From the NCBI RefSeq assembly GCF_025564065.1, contig NZ_JAMGZK010000048.1, positions 62,001 to 126,000 of the forward strand: 64,000 nt of DNA, in the 5' to 3' direction. Positions 9,254-21,274 of this stretch are shown one piece after another; the first letter of the stretch is position 1; the number at the start of each line of letters is the position of its first letter. Below the pieces are notes generated by a model. That model was not told where the DNA came from, ran no database searches, and saw only the letters and a list, made by a program, of their open reading frames with translations. Both the position numbers and the translations under genes were made by a program. Source of the stretch: Silvania hatchlandensis. GTDB lineage: Bacteria; Pseudomonadota; Gammaproteobacteria; Enterobacterales; Enterobacteriaceae.

Positions 9254-11389
9254 ATGAGCACCATTTTGATTTTTATCGCTGCTATGCTGGCCTGCGCGCT
9301 GATTGCAGGGTGGTTTTTCCGGCGTCGGGCACAACATCGTTATCGGTTGCCCTTTCTTAATGCCTTTGCCGGTGCGAGCACGCGCAAACTCAGCGCGGAA
9401 GAACGCAGCGCTATTGAGCAATATCTTGAGTCATTCAATCGCATCCAGCTGACGCCTGCAACAGGTGCCAGCGCAGCGCCGATCTCGTTAAAGCTGAATG
9501 CCCAGAGCAATAATGTGATGTGCCTGACGCGCTCGATTACCCGCTACGGCATTACCACCGACGATCCCAATAAGTGGCGTTATTACCTCGATTCCGTCGA
9601 GGTACACCTGCCGCCATTCTGGGAACAGTACATCAATGATGAAAACAGCGTTGAGCTGATCCACACCGACTCCATCCCGCTGGTAATTGCCCTGAATGGT
9701 CACTCCATCGCGGAGTATATGCTGGAAGCACCGCACTTTGCGCTGGAACACGTCAGCTCCACTCAGGCGTCGATTCGCGGTGAAGAGACCGAACAGATTG
9801 AGCTACTGAATATTCGTCAGGAGACGCACGAAGAGTACGCCCTCAGCCGCCCGGACGGCATTCGTGAAGCGCTGCTGATTGTGGTCTCGTTCCTGCTGTT
9901 CTTCTTCTGCCTGATAAGCCCGGACGTGTTTGCCTGGTGGCTGGGCGGCGGTGCAGTGCTGCTGCTGGCGGCGGGGCTGTGGGGATTGTTCGCCGCACCG
10001 GCTAAAAATTCATTGCGCGAGATCCATTGCCTGCGCGGCACGCCAAAGCGCTGGGGCCTGTTTGGTGAAAACGATCAGGACCACGTCAACAATATCTCGC
10101 TGGGCATTATTGACCTGATCTACCCGCGCCACTGGCAGCCATGGCTGGCTCAGGATTTAGGGCAAAAAACCGATATTGATATCTACCTGGACCGCCATGT
10201 CGTGCGCCAGGGGCGTTTCTTATCCCTGCACGACGAGGTGAAAAACTTCCCGCTTCAGCACTGGCTGCGCAGTACGGTCATTGCTGCGGGCAGCGCGGTG
10301 GTGCTGGCGATGTTGGTTTTCCTCGTCCCGCTGGATATGCCGATCAAATTTACCCTGTCGTGGATAAAAGGCGCGCAAACCATCGAGGCCACCAGCGTCA
10401 GCGAGCTGGAAACCGCCGGGGTGCGCATTGGCGATACGCTGCATCTGAACGGTACCGGGATGTGTAGTATTCTGGCGCAGAGCACCTGGAACACCCGCCA
10501 GAATTCGCCCTTTACGCCGTTCGACTGTTCGCAGGTGATCTGGAATGACGCGCCCCCGCTGCCGTTGCCGGAATCCGATATTGTCACTAAAGCCACAGCC
10601 CTGAAGCAGGCTCTGTCGAGCCAGCTGCACCCTAAGCCGGAAGATAATTCACGCGTCAGCCCGGCATTACGCTCTGCCATTCAGAAATCGGGGATGGTGC
10701 TGCTGGATGATTTTGGCGACATCGTGATGAAAACCCAGGACCTGTGTGCGGATAAAGATGAGTGCGTCAGGCTGAAAAACGCGCTGGTTAACCTCGGTAA
10801 CAGCAAAGACTGGGAGGCGCTGGTTAAACGCGCCGATGCCGGTCGCCTCGACGGCGTGAACGTGCTGCTGCGTCCGGTCAGCGCCGAGTCGCTGGAAAAC
10901 CTGGTCGCCACCTCCACCGCGCCATTCGTCATCCGCGAAACCTCCCGCGCGGCGCAGGCGATTAACAGCCCGGCTCCTGGCGGCTTTATTATCGTCAGCG
11001 ATGAAGGCAGCGATCTGGTCGATCAGCCCTACCCACCGGTGGCGCTGTATGACTATCCGGCCCAGGAACAGTGGGGCGAGTTTCAGCGCCTGGCACAGAT
11101 GCTGATGCGCACGCCGTTTAGCGCCGAAGGGATCGTCACCGGCATCTTTACCGACGCTAACGGCACCCGCCATATCGATCTGCACAGCATGCCGGACAGC
11201 GCCGGGCTCTGGCGCTACATTGGCACCTCGCTGCTGATACTGGCGATGCTAATCAGCATTATCTGGAACGGTTTTATGGCGCTGCGCCGCTACCAGCGCT
11301 CGCGCACCCGGCTGGCCGATATCCAGCAATATTACGAAAGTTGCCTCAACCCGAAGCTTATCCCCACGCCTGAAAGCCTGATCGGATAA
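9254..11389 (+). CDS. igaA: IgaA, inner-membrane negative regulator of the Rcs phosphorelay
   Basis: 711 residues, the same as E. coli YrfF/IgaA. It is a polytopic inner-membrane protein: hydrophobic segments are visible at about 3-20, 205-250 (two helices), 340-362 and 655-677, with a large periplasmic part (roughly 365-650) containing several Cys. IgaA restrains RcsCDB signalling by contacting RcsD and is essential in strains with an intact Rcs system. It heads a plus-strand run igaA-yrfG-hslR-hslO. Confidence 0.95.
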   Translation: MSTILIFIAAMLACALIAGWFFRRRAQHRYRLPFLNAFAGASTRKLSAEERSAIEQYLESFNRIQLTPATGASAAPISLKLNAQSNNVMCLTRSITRYGITTDDPNKWRYYLDSVEVHLPPFWEQYINDENSVELIHTDSIPLVIALNGHSIAEYMLEAPHFALEHVSSTQASIRGEETEQIELLNIRQETHEEYALSRPDGIREALLIVVSFLLFFFCLISPDVFAWWLGGGAVLLLAAGLWGLFAAPAKNSLREIHCLRGTPKRWGLFGENDQDHVNNISLGIIDLIYPRHWQPWLAQDLGQKTDIDIYLDRHVVRQGRFLSLHDEVKNFPLQHWLRSTVIAAGSAVVLAMLVFLVPLDMPIKFTLSWIKGAQTIEATSVSELETAGVRIGDTLHLNGTGMCSILAQSTWNTRQNSPFTPFDCSQVIWNDAPPLPLPESDIVTKATALKQALSSQLHPKPEDNSRVSPALRSAIQKSGMVLLDDFGDIVMKTQDLCADKDECVRLKNALVNLGNSKDWEALVKRADAGRLDGVNVLLRPVSAESLENLVATSTAPFVIRETSRAAQAINSPAPGGFIIVSDEGSDLVDQPYPPVALYDYPAQEQWGEFQRLAQMLMRTPFSAEGIVTGIFTDANGTRHIDLHSMPDSAGLWRYIGTSLLILAMLISIIWNGFMALRRYQRSRTRLADIQQYYESCLNPKLIPTPESLIG

Positions 11390-11453
11390 CGCCCCCGCGC
11401 GGCAAGGTATGCTACCCTGTCGCGCACGTTTCTTCTGGCTGGAGTTTTCCCCC

Positions 11454-12134
11454 ATGCATCTTGATATCGCCTGGCAGGACGTCGATACCGTCCTGCTGGA
11501 TATGGACGGCACGCTGCTCGATCTCGCGTTTGATAACTACTTCTGGCAAAAACTGGTGCCTGAAACCTATGGCGAGCAGCAGGGGATCTCCCCGGCACAA
11601 GCGCAGGAATTCATCCGCCAGCAATATAGCGCCGTACAACATACGCTAAACTGGTACTGCCTGGATTACTGGAGCGAGCGCCTCGGTCTGGATATTTGCG
11701 CCATGACCACCGCGCAGGGGCCGCGCGCGGTGCTGCGTGAAGATACGGTGCCATTCCTGGACGCGCTGCAGGCGAGCGGCAAGCGCCGCATTCTGCTGAC
11801 CAACGCGCATCCGCATAACCTGGCGGTGAAGCTGGAACATACCGGTCTGGCCTCACACCTTGATTTATTACTTTCCACCCACACATTTGGTTATCCGAAA
11901 GAGGATCAGCGACTGTGGCAAGCGGTGGCAGAAGAGACCGGCCTGCAGCCGGAACGGACGCTGTTCATTGATGACAGCGAACCCATTCTGGATGCGGCGG
12001 CAACATTCGGCATTCGTTACTGCCTGGGCGTGACCAATCCTGATTCTGGCCTGGCTGACAAAAGCTATCTGCGCCATCCGGGAATGAACGACTACCGCCG
12101 GATGATCCCCTCCCTGACCAAGGAGAAGCCATGA
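11454..12134 (+). CDS. yrfG: GMP/IMP nucleotidase YrfG (HAD family)
   Basis: 226 residues from the ATG at 11454 (MHLDIAWQDVDTVLLDMDGT). The frame opens at 11409, but the conserved N-terminus and the GGAGTTTTCCCCC leader favour 11454. HAD motif I is DMDGTLLD (residues 16-23), motif II is LLTNAHPHN, and the later motifs are GYPKED and FIDDSEPILDAA. The family removes phosphate from purine mononucleotides. The stop overlaps the hslR start as ATGA, so the two genes are coupled. Confidence 0.94.
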   Translation: MHLDIAWQDVDTVLLDMDGTLLDLAFDNYFWQKLVPETYGEQQGISPAQAQEFIRQQYSAVQHTLNWYCLDYWSERLGLDICAMTTAQGPRAVLREDTVPFLDALQASGKRRILLTNAHPHNLAVKLEHTGLASHLDLLLSTHTFGYPKEDQRLWQAVAEETGLQPERTLFIDDSEPILDAAATFGIRYCLGVTNPDSGLADKSYLRHPGMNDYRRMIPSLTKEKP

Positions 12135-12532
12135 AAGAGAAGCCCTCCGAAGGGGTAAGACTGGATAAATGGCTGTGGGCTGCACGCTTTTACAAAACGC
12201 GCGCCCTCGCCCGGGAAATGGTTGAAGGCGGCAAAGTGCATTACAACGGGCAGCGCAGCAAACCGAGCAAACTCGTGGAGCTGAATGCCACCCTGACCCT
12301 GCGTCAGGGCAACGACGAACGGACGGTGATCGTCAAAAACGTCACCGAACAACGTCGCCCGGCCACGGAAGCCAGCACGCTGTATGAAGAGACGGCAGAA
12401 AGCGTTGAGAAGCGCGAGAAAGTGGCGCAGGCGCGCAAGCTGAATGCCCTGACCATGCCGCATCCCGACAGGCGACCGGATAAGAAAGAGCGTCGCAACC
12501 TGATTAAATTTAAATATGGCGAGAATGAATGA
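12131..12532 (+). CDS. hslR: Heat shock protein Hsp15 (ribosome-associated S4-type RNA-binding protein)
   Basis: 133 residues. The N-terminal half is an S4 RNA-binding domain: [20 protein letters not shown] followed by [16 protein letters not shown]. The C-terminal tail is strongly basic. Hsp15 binds 50S subunits that carry a nascent chain but have lost the 30S, helping to rescue blocked ribosomes after heat stress. It is sandwiched between yrfG (4-bp overlap) and hslO, as in E. coli. Confidence 0.96.
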   Translation: MKEKPSEGVRLDKWLWAARFYKTRALAREMVEGGKVHYNGQRSKPSKLVELNATLTLRQGNDERTVIVKNVTEQRRPATEASTLYEETAESVEKREKVAQARKLNALTMPHPDRRPDKKERRNLIKFKYGENE

Positions 12533-12555
12533 TTCTTGCTGAACGAGAGATGACT

Positions 12556-13434
12556 ATGGCCCAACACGACCAATTACACCGCTATCTGTTTGAACAATTT
12601 GCCGTGCGCGGCGAGCTGGTGACGGTATCCGAAACCTGGAAACAGATCCTGGAAAACCACAACTACCCGCAGCCGGTCAAAACCGTGTTGGGTGAGTTGC
12701 TGGTTGCCACCAGCCTGCTGACTGCAACGCTGAAATTCGCAGGCGATATCACCGTGCAATTGCAGGGTGATGGCCCGATGACTCTGGCAGTGATTAACGG
12801 CAATAACCAGCAGCAGATGCGCGGCGTAGCGCGCGTGCAGGGCGAGATCCCGGAAGGTGCAGACCTGAAAACGCTGGTCGGTAACGGCTTCCTGGTGATC
12901 ACCATCACCCCGGAAGAAGGCGAGCGTTATCAAGGCGTGGTGGGTCTGGAAGGCGACAACCTGGCGTCCTGCCTGGAGGATTACTTCCTGCGTTCTGAAC
13001 AGCTGCCGACCCGCCTGTTTATCCGCACTGGCGAAGTGGACGGTCAGCTGGCCGCAGGCGGAATGCTGCTGCAGGTGCTGCCAGCGCAGAACGCCCAGGG
13101 CGATGACTTCGACCACCTGGCAACGCTGACCGAGACCATCAAAGCGGAAGAGCTGTTCACCTTACCGGCGAACGACGTGCTGTGGCGTCTGTATCACGAA
13201 GAAGAAGTGACGCTTTACGATCCGCAGGACGTGGAGTTCAAGTGCACCTGTTCCCGCGAGCGCTGCGCAGGCGCGCTGAAAACCCTGCCAGATGAAGAGA
13301 TCGACAGCATCATGGCCGAAGAAGGCGAGATCGACATGCACTGCGACTACTGCAACTCCCATTACGTGTTCAACGCGATGGATATCGCCGAGATCCGCAA
13401 TAACGCCTCTCCGGCCGATCCGCAGGTTCACTAA
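12556..13434 (+). CDS. hslO: Redox-activated chaperone Hsp33
   Basis: 292 residues from the ATG at 12556 ([15 protein letters not shown]), giving the standard Hsp33 length. An earlier in-frame ATG at 12550 (MTMAQ) would add only two residues, and the frame is open from 12529. The C-terminal redox switch is complete: CTC in [10 protein letters not shown] and CDYC in [10 protein letters not shown] supply the four zinc cysteines. Oxidation releases zinc and turns the protein into an ATP-independent holdase. Last gene of the igaA-yrfG-hslR-hslO run. Confidence 0.95.
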   Translation: MAQHDQLHRYLFEQFAVRGELVTVSETWKQILENHNYPQPVKTVLGELLVATSLLTATLKFAGDITVQLQGDGPMTLAVINGNNQQQMRGVARVQGEIPEGADLKTLVGNGFLVITITPEEGERYQGVVGLEGDNLASCLEDYFLRSEQLPTRLFIRTGEVDGQLAAGGMLLQVLPAQNAQGDDFDHLATLTETIKAEELFTLPANDVLWRLYHEEEVTLYDPQDVEFKCTCSRERCAGALKTLPDEEIDSIMAEEGEIDMHCDYCNSHYVFNAMDIAEIRNNASPADPQVH

Positions 13435-13812
13435 GCTGCACCGTTAACTGCCCTCATGCCAGGGCAGTTGACCTTTCCCCCCGCCCGCCTACTCTTTCAT
13501 TTTATTAATGATTTTCCCGCAGCTGCTGAATCGTTATCAGTGTTGTAAGGGTTTCGTAATTTTCTTACATGTATGCGCTTACACTCACATTCCCACGGTT
13601 TAATTTACCAGCCATTAACCTTTTAAGAACATTTTCCCCAACCCAAAATTGAATCCTGCCATAATCTGTTCCGCGAGTGACAGGAGTCACAGAGTTTTCC
13701 GTTATACAAGGGTTTTTGTCCAGATACGCAAATCTATGAGCCCCGTCGCGGTTAACATTCGAAGAAAAACCCTACAATTTTAGGCAGTATATATTGGCTA
13801 AGGAGCAGTGAT
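13435..13812. other. Intergenic region between hslO and pckA
   Basis: 378 bp without a gene. Its first part holds the hslO hairpin at 13446-13469. The remainder is AT-rich and is the pckA promoter/leader, ending with the strong Shine-Dalgarno TAAGGAG a few bases before the pckA ATG. E. coli pckA is under CRP control, but I could not assign a convincing CRP box here. Confidence 0.55.
13446..13469 (+). terminator. Hairpin after hslO
   Basis: Perfect 9-bp stem AACTGCCCT / AGGGCAGTT with loop CATGCC, 11 bp past the hslO stop. Only a weak T-rich stretch follows, so it may end transcription inefficiently or protect the 3' end. Confidence 0.6.
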
Positions 13813-15429
13813 ATGCGTGTTAATGGTTTAACCCCGCAAGATCTCAAGGCTTATGGTATCAACGACGCTCATGACATCGTCTATAACCCCGATTACGCTA
13901 CGCTGTATCAGGAGGAGCTCAATCCAGCACTGGAAGGATACGAGCGCGGTATATTGACGAACACGGGCGCAATCGCTGTAGACACCGGTATCTTTACCGG
14001 CCGTTCGCCGAAGGATAAATACATCGTCCGTGACGACACCACCCGCGACACCCTGTGGTGGGCGGACAACGGCAAAGGGAAGAACGACAACAAAGCGATC
14101 TCCCCACAAACCTGGCAACATCTGAAAACCCTCGTCACCCAACAACTTTCCGGTAAGCGTCTGTTCATCATTGATGCTTTCTGCGGCGCCAACGCCGATA
14201 CCCGCCTTTCCGTTCGCTTCATCACCGAAGTCGCCTGGCAGGCGCATTTTGTGAAGAACATGTTTATTCGCCCAACCGATGAAGAGCTGCAAAGCTTCGA
14301 GCCTGACTTTATCGTGATGAACGGCGCGAAGTGCACCAACCCTAACTGGAAAGAGCAGGGCCTGAACTCCGAAAACTTTGTCGCCTTTAACCTGACGGAA
14401 CGTATCCAGCTGATCGGCGGAACCTGGTACGGCGGCGAAATGAAGAAAGGGATGTTCTCGGTCATGAACTACCTGCTGCCGCTACAGGGCATTGCCTCCA
14501 TGCACTGCTCGGCGAACGTCGGCGAGAAAGAGGACGTGGCGGTGTTCTTCGGCCTGTCCGGCACTGGCAAAACCACCCTCTCCACCGACCCGAAACGCCG
14601 CCTGATTGGCGACGATGAGCACGGCTGGGACGACGACGGCGTGTTTAACTTCGAAGGCGGCTGCTACGCCAAGACTATTCGTCTGTCGGCGCAGGCCGAG
14701 CCGGATATCTATCAGGCGATTCGTCGCGATGCGCTGCTGGAAAACGTCACGGTGCGTGCAGACGGCAGCGTTGATTTTGACGATGCGTCAAAAACCGAAA
14801 ATACTCGCGTCAGTTACCCGATCTATCACATCGATAATATCGTGAAGCCGGTATCGAAAGCAGGCCACGCCACTAAAGTGATTTTCCTCACTGCCGATGC
14901 GTTTGGCGTGTTGCCACCGGTCTCCCGACTGACCGCCAGCCAGACCCAGTATCACTTCCTGTCTGGTTTTACCGCCAAACTGGCCGGTACCGAGCGCGGC
15001 GTGACGGAGCCTACCCCGACCTTCTCCGCCTGCTTCGGCGCAGCCTTCCTGTCGCTGCATCCAACGCAGTACGCAGAAGTGCTGGTGAAACGCATGCAAG
15101 CCGCGGGCGCGCAGGCGTATCTGGTCAACACCGGCTGGAACGGCACCGGCAAACGTATCTCGATTAAAAATACGCGCGCCATTATTGATGCCATTCTGGA
15201 TGGTTCGCTGGATGAGGCGGAAACCTTCACCCTGCCGATGTTCGACCTGGCGATCCCAACGACATTGCCTGGGGTGGATACGCATATCCTCGATCCACGC
15301 AATACCTACGGCTCCCCGGAACAGTGGCAGGAAAAAGCCGCGCAGCTTGCGAAGCTGTTTGTGGAAAACTTTGAGAAGTACACCGATACGCCAGCAGGTG
15401 CGGCGTTGGTGAGTGCAGGACCAAGGTAA
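13813..15429 (+). CDS. pckA: Phosphoenolpyruvate carboxykinase (ATP)
   Basis: 538 residues. The enzyme converts oxaloacetate and ATP to PEP and CO2, the first committed step of gluconeogenesis. The P-loop [10 protein letters not shown] lies at residues 247-256. Lys213 of GEMKKGMF is a Mn2+ ligand region, and RSPKDKY and DDEHGWDD supply the substrate and metal loops. Monocistronic, with its own terminator at 15434-15460. Confidence 0.98.
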   Translation: MRVNGLTPQDLKAYGINDAHDIVYNPDYATLYQEELNPALEGYERGILTNTGAIAVDTGIFTGRSPKDKYIVRDDTTRDTLWWADNGKGKNDNKAISPQTWQHLKTLVTQQLSGKRLFIIDAFCGANADTRLSVRFITEVAWQAHFVKNMFIRPTDEELQSFEPDFIVMNGAKCTNPNWKEQGLNSENFVAFNLTERIQLIGGTWYGGEMKKGMFSVMNYLLPLQGIASMHCSANVGEKEDVAVFFGLSGTGKTTLSTDPKRRLIGDDEHGWDDDGVFNFEGGCYAKTIRLSAQAEPDIYQAIRRDALLENVTVRADGSVDFDDASKTENTRVSYPIYHIDNIVKPVSKAGHATKVIFLTADAFGVLPPVSRLTASQTQYHFLSGFTAKLAGTERGVTEPTPTFSACFGAAFLSLHPTQYAEVLVKRMQAAGAQAYLVNTGWNGTGKRISIKNTRAIIDAILDGSLDEAETFTLPMFDLAIPTTLPGVDTHILDPRNTYGSPEQWQEKAAQLAKLFVENFEKYTDTPAGAALVSAGPR

Positions 15430-15433
15430 AAGC

Positions 15434-15460
15434 AAAACGGCAACCAGGTTGCCGTTTTTG
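15434..15460 (+). terminator. Rho-independent terminator of pckA
   Basis: AAAACGGCAAC and GTTGCCGTTTT form an 11-bp stem around a 3-base loop, followed by TTTTTG and ATTTTTG. It starts five bases after the pckA stop. Confidence 0.9.
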
Positions 15461-15468
15461 ATTTTTGC

Positions 15469-15500
15469 GCCCTCTCCCGGTGGGAGAGGGTTGGGGTAAG
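15469..15500. repeat. Palindromic CCCTCTCCC repeat between pckA and envZ
   Basis: CCCTCTCCC-GGT-GGGAGAGGG followed by TTGGGGTAAGGG, in the convergent gap between pckA and envZ. The flank is the complement of the CCCTCACCCC arm seen in other copies. Confidence 0.7.
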
Positions 15501-15530
15501 GGAATCAGGCCGCACGTATTAGCCTGCTTG

Positions 15531-17596
<2,066 letters not shown>

Positions 17597-17823
17597 TGTC
17601 AGTACTCCCAAAGGTTCGGATAATCTTGAACAGCGTATTGTAAAAAGGTGCGCGTCCACGACCAGCTAATTCTGGTTTAAATTCTAGTCGAAATTGTTAC
17701 AAAGCATATTTAACAGGAGCTTATATGTACAATTCATCACATAACTCATTATTAATCCTGTCTGTTAAGCTAAGTGATACGTAATGTGCGCAAGGTATGC
17801 AACCTAAGTCGTAAGGCCTGAGA

Positions 17824-18297
17824 ATGAAAACGCCGCTTATCACCCGCGAAGGGTACGAGAACCTCAAGAAAGAGATGGACACGCTGTGGCGGGAAGAGCG
17901 CCCCGAAGTGACAAAAAAAGTGACCTGGGCCGCCAGTCTGGGCGACCGCAGTGAAAATGCGGACTACCAGTACAACAAAAAGCGGCTGCGCGAAATTGAC
18001 CGCCGGGTGCGCTATCTGACCAAGTGCCTTGAGAATCTGAAAATTGTCGATTACTCCCCGCAGCAGGAGGGCAAAGTCTTCTTCGGCGCGTGGGTGGAGA
18101 TCGAAAATGACGACGGCGACCTGAAGCGCTTTCGCATTGTCGGCTACGATGAAATTTTTGGTCGTAAGGATTACATCTCGATCGACTCCCCGATGGCCCG
18201 GGCGCTGCTGAAAAAGGAAGTGGGCGATCTCGCTTTGGTGCATACCCCCTCGGGCGAAGCCACCTGGTATGTGAACGCCATCGAGTATGTGAAATAA
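17824..18297 (+). CDS. greB: Transcript cleavage factor GreB
   Basis: 157 residues. The N-terminal coiled coil carries the tip acidic residues in LGDRSENADYQYNKKRLREI; a FKBP-like C-terminal domain docks at the RNA polymerase secondary channel. GreB stimulates the intrinsic cleavage of backtracked RNA. The start ATG follows CTGAGA at the end of a 227-bp divergent region shared with ompR. Confidence 0.96.
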   Translation: MKTPLITREGYENLKKEMDTLWREERPEVTKKVTWAASLGDRSENADYQYNKKRLREIDRRVRYLTKCLENLKIVDYSPQQEGKVFFGAWVEIENDDGDLKRFRIVGYDEIFGRKDYISIDSPMARALLKKEVGDLALVHTPSGEATWYVNAIEYVK

Positions 18298-18398
18298 CCC
18301 GCCGGAACAATCCGAGAGCCTCGCGCGTCGACTGGCATTTTGCCGTGCCAGTCCGTATAACTATCCCCTGATTTTTCGACCCACAAGATGAAATAGCC

Positions 18399-20726
18399 AT
18401 GATGAAAGATTCGCTCTGCCGCATTATTGCGGGTGAACTTCAGGCACGGGCGGAACAGGTAGAAGCTGCCGTTCGCCTGCTTGATGAAGGGAACACCGTG
18501 CCGTTTATTGCACGTTATCGTAAGGAAGTCACGGGCGGTCTGGATGACACGCAGCTGCGTAATCTGGAAACGCGCCTCGGTTATCTGCGTGAACTGGAAG
18601 ACAGACGCCAGACGATCCTGAAATCCATCGGCGAACAGGGCAAACTGACGGATGCACTGGAAAAAGCCATCAACGGTACGCTGAGCAAAACCGAACTCGA
18701 AGATCTCTACCTGCCGTACAAGCAAAAACGCCGCACGCGCGGGCAAATCGCCATCGAAGCGGGCCTTGAGCCGCTGGCCGAGCGGCTGTGGAACACACCG
18801 TCTCACGACCCGGAAATTGAAGCGGCGAAGTTTATCGATGCCGATAAAGGCGTGGCCGACACCAAAGCCGCGCTGGATGGCGCACGCTACATTCTGATGG
18901 AGCGCTTCGCCGAAGACGCCGCCCTGCTTGCCAAAGTGCGTGATTATCTGTGGAAGAATGCGCACATTGTTGCCAGCGTCGTCAGCGGCAAAGAGGATGA
19001 AGGGGCGAAATTCCGCGACTACTTCGACCATCACGAACCGATCGCCACGACGCCGTCCCACCGCGCGCTGGCGATGTTCCGTGGCCGCAACGAAGGCGTG
19101 CTGCAGCTGTCCCTGAATGCCGATCCGCAGTTCGACGAGCCGCCGAAAGAGAGCCACGGCGAGCAGATCATTACTCAACATCTCGACCTGCGCCTGAACA
19201 ATGCCCCGGCGGACAGCTGGCGCAAAGGCGTGGTGAGCTGGACCTGGCGCATCAAGGTGCTGATGCACCTCGAAACCGAGCTGATGGGCACCGTGCGCGA
19301 ACGCGCCGAAGACGAAGCGATCAACGTCTTCGCCCGTAACCTGCACGACCTGCTGATGGCAGCCCCGGCAGGCCTGCGCGCGACCATGGGTCTCGATCCT
19401 GGCCTGCGTACCGGCGTTAAGGTCGCGGTAGTCGATGGTACTGGCAAACTGGTCGCCACCGATACGATTTATCCCCACACCGGGCAGGCGGCCAAAGCCG
19501 CAGTGGCGGTGGCAGCCCTGTGTGAGAAGCACAACGTTGAGCTGGTGGCGATCGGTAATGGTACCGCCTCCCGCGAGACCGAGCGTTTCTTCCTCGATCT
19601 GCAAAAACAGTTCCCGAAAGTGACCGCCCAGAAGGTGATCGTCAGCGAAGCGGGCGCGTCGGTTTATTCCGCGTCTGAGCTGGCCGCACTTGAGTTCCCG
19701 GACCTGGACGTCTCCCTGCGTGGTGCCGTGTCTATCGCCCGCCGTCTGCAGGATCCGCTGGCCGAGCTGGTGAAAATCGACCCGAAATCTATCGGTGTGG
19801 GCCAGTATCAGCACGACGTCAGCCAGTCTCAGCTGGCGCGCAAGCTGGATGCGGTGGTGGAAGACTGCGTAAACGCCGTGGGGGTGGATTTGAATACCGC
19901 TTCAGTGGCGCTGCTGACCCGCGTAGCCGGATTAACCCGCATGATGGCGCAAAACATTGTGGCCTGGCGTGATGAAAACGGTCAGTTCCAGAACCGCCAG
20001 CAGCTGCTGAAAGTAAGCCGTCTGGGGCCGAAAGCCTTCGAACAGTGCGCGGGCTTCCTGCGTATCAACCACGGCGACAACCCGCTGGATGCCTCTACCG
20101 TTCACCCGGAGGCCTATCCGGTGGTCGAGCGCATTCTGGCCGCTACCCAGCAGGCGCTGAAGGTGCTGATGGGCAACAGCAGCGAGCTCAAATCCTTGAA
20201 AGCGGTTGATTTCACCGACGACAAATTTGGTGTGCCGACGGTCTCCGACATCATCAAAGAGCTGGAGAAACCCGGGCGCGACCCGCGTCCTGAATTCAAA
20301 ACCGCGCAGTTTGCCGAAGGCGTAGAGACGATGAATGACCTGCTGCCGGGCATGGTGCTGGAGGGGGCCGTCACCAACGTCACCAACTTTGGTGCGTTCG
20401 TTGATATCGGCGTGCATCAGGATGGTCTGGTGCATATCTCTTCTCTGGCCGATAAGTTCGTGCAGGATCCGCACACCGTGGTGAAAGCGGGCGATATTGT
20501 GAAGGTCAAAGTGCTGGAAGTGGATCTGCAGCGCAAGCGTATCGCCCTGACCATGCGTCTGGACGAGCAGCCTGGCGAGACCAACGCCCGTCGCGGCGGC
20601 GGTAACAGCAGCCCGCGCGAGCAGCAATCTCGTCCGGCGGCCAAACCTCGCGGACGCGAGACGCAATCCGCCGGTAACAGCGCCATGATGGATGCGCTGG
20701 CAGCGGCAATGGGTAAGAAGCGTTAA
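18399..20726 (+). CDS. yhgF: Tex-family RNA-binding transcription accessory protein YhgF
   Basis: 775 residues. An N-terminal Tex domain with helix-turn-helix, a YqgF/RNase H-like fold ([16 protein letters not shown]), helix-hairpin-helix repeats ([19 protein letters not shown]) and a C-terminal S1 domain ([20 protein letters not shown]) appear in the standard order. The tail is Arg/Gly rich. ATG codons occur at 18399 and 18402; the first is used here, by analogy with E. coli. Tex proteins affect transcription and RNA decay, and the exact role in enterobacteria is not settled. Confidence 0.95.
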   Translation: MMKDSLCRIIAGELQARAEQVEAAVRLLDEGNTVPFIARYRKEVTGGLDDTQLRNLETRLGYLRELEDRRQTILKSIGEQGKLTDALEKAINGTLSKTELEDLYLPYKQKRRTRGQIAIEAGLEPLAERLWNTPSHDPEIEAAKFIDADKGVADTKAALDGARYILMERFAEDAALLAKVRDYLWKNAHIVASVVSGKEDEGAKFRDYFDHHEPIATTPSHRALAMFRGRNEGVLQLSLNADPQFDEPPKESHGEQIITQHLDLRLNNAPADSWRKGVVSWTWRIKVLMHLETELMGTVRERAEDEAINVFARNLHDLLMAAPAGLRATMGLDPGLRTGVKVAVVDGTGKLVATDTIYPHTGQAAKAAVAVAALCEKHNVELVAIGNGTASRETERFFLDLQKQFPKVTAQKVIVSEAGASVYSASELAALEFPDLDVSLRGAVSIARRLQDPLAELVKIDPKSIGVGQYQHDVSQSQLARKLDAVVEDCVNAVGVDLNTASVALLTRVAGLTRMMAQNIVAWRDENGQFQNRQQLLKVSRLGPKAFEQCAGFLRINHGDNPLDASTVHPEAYPVVERILAATQQALKVLMGNSSELKSLKAVDFTDDKFGVPTVSDIIKELEKPGRDPRPEFKTAQFAEGVETMNDLLPGMVLEGAVTNVTNFGAFVDIGVHQDGLVHISSLADKFVQDPHTVVKAGDIVKVKVLEVDLQRKRIALTMRLDEQPGETNARRGGGNSSPREQQSRPAAKPRGRETQSAGNSAMMDALAAAMGKKR

Positions 20727-20733
20727 TTCTGTC

Positions 20734-20757
20734 GTTCCCCCTTGCACGAGGGGGAAC
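20734..20757 (+). terminator. Terminator-like hairpin after yhgF
   Basis: GTTCCCCCT and AGGGGGAAC form a 9-bp stem with loop TGCACG, 7 bp after the yhgF stop, followed by ATTCTCT. Confidence 0.7.
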
Positions 20758-20957
20758 ATTCTCTGCGTAACCTTTCCTCACGTATTATTTCTTTATTTAA
20801 TCATTAGCAGTAAATACAAAACTGAATAACACCATTTCATTAACAAATGTGTCTTTTATGCCACATGACCAACTCGTGAAAATATTGCGCAAAGTCAATC
20901 AGCCGGCAAATTAATAGCGTTGTTAACCTTCCGCTACATATTACATATTGATGATAC

Positions 20958-20978
20958 AAACCATTCTCATTACCATTG
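20958..20978. promoter_or_regulatory. Possible Fur box upstream of feoABC
   Basis: Within the 290-bp leader of feoA, the stretch AACCATTCTCATTACCATTG reads on the other strand as a row of AATGGT-AATGAG-AATGG hexamers, like degenerate Fur arrays. Feo in E. coli is repressed by Fur and activated by FNR. I did not find a convincing FNR box. Confidence 0.42.
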
Positions 20979-21016
20979 TGCCTGTTGATTATTTAACCTT
21001 CCGTTAAGTAGGCGCT

Positions 21017-21244
21017 ATGCAATTCACTCCAGACAGTGCGTGGAAAATTACCGGCTTTACGCACGAAATTAGCCCGGCCTATCGCCAGAAGCTGCTCTCT
21101 TTAGGGATGCTGCCCGGCTCCTCTTTCCAGGTCGTGCGCGTCGCCCCGATGGGGGATCCGGTACATATTGAAACCCGCCGTGTGAATCTGGTTCTGCGTA
21201 AAAAAGATCTCGCATTAATAGAAGTTGAAGCCCTGTCCCAATAA
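21017..21244 (+). CDS. feoA: Ferrous iron transport accessory protein FeoA
   Basis: 75 residues, an SH3-like FeoA domain. Typical features are the central [20 protein letters not shown] and a terminal stretch of basic then acidic residues. FeoA helps FeoB import Fe2+ across the inner membrane under anaerobic or acidic conditions. First gene of feoABC, 30 bp before feoB. Confidence 0.97.
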   Translation: MQFTPDSAWKITGFTHEISPAYRQKLLSLGMLPGSSFQVVRVAPMGDPVHIETRRVNLVLRKKDLALIEVEALSQ

Positions 21245-21274
21245 CACGCCAGCTCCTGCAGCGAGTCTATTACA

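Noticed and set aside
13540-13600. CRP box upstream of pckA
   Set aside because: Only half-site resemblance could be seen; not enough to call although catabolite control is expected.
18171-19814. 547-residue open frame on the minus strand opposite yhgF
   Set aside because: It lies antisense to the well-conserved yhgF gene, has a His/Gln/Arg-rich composition typical of a shadow frame and shows no family resemblance.
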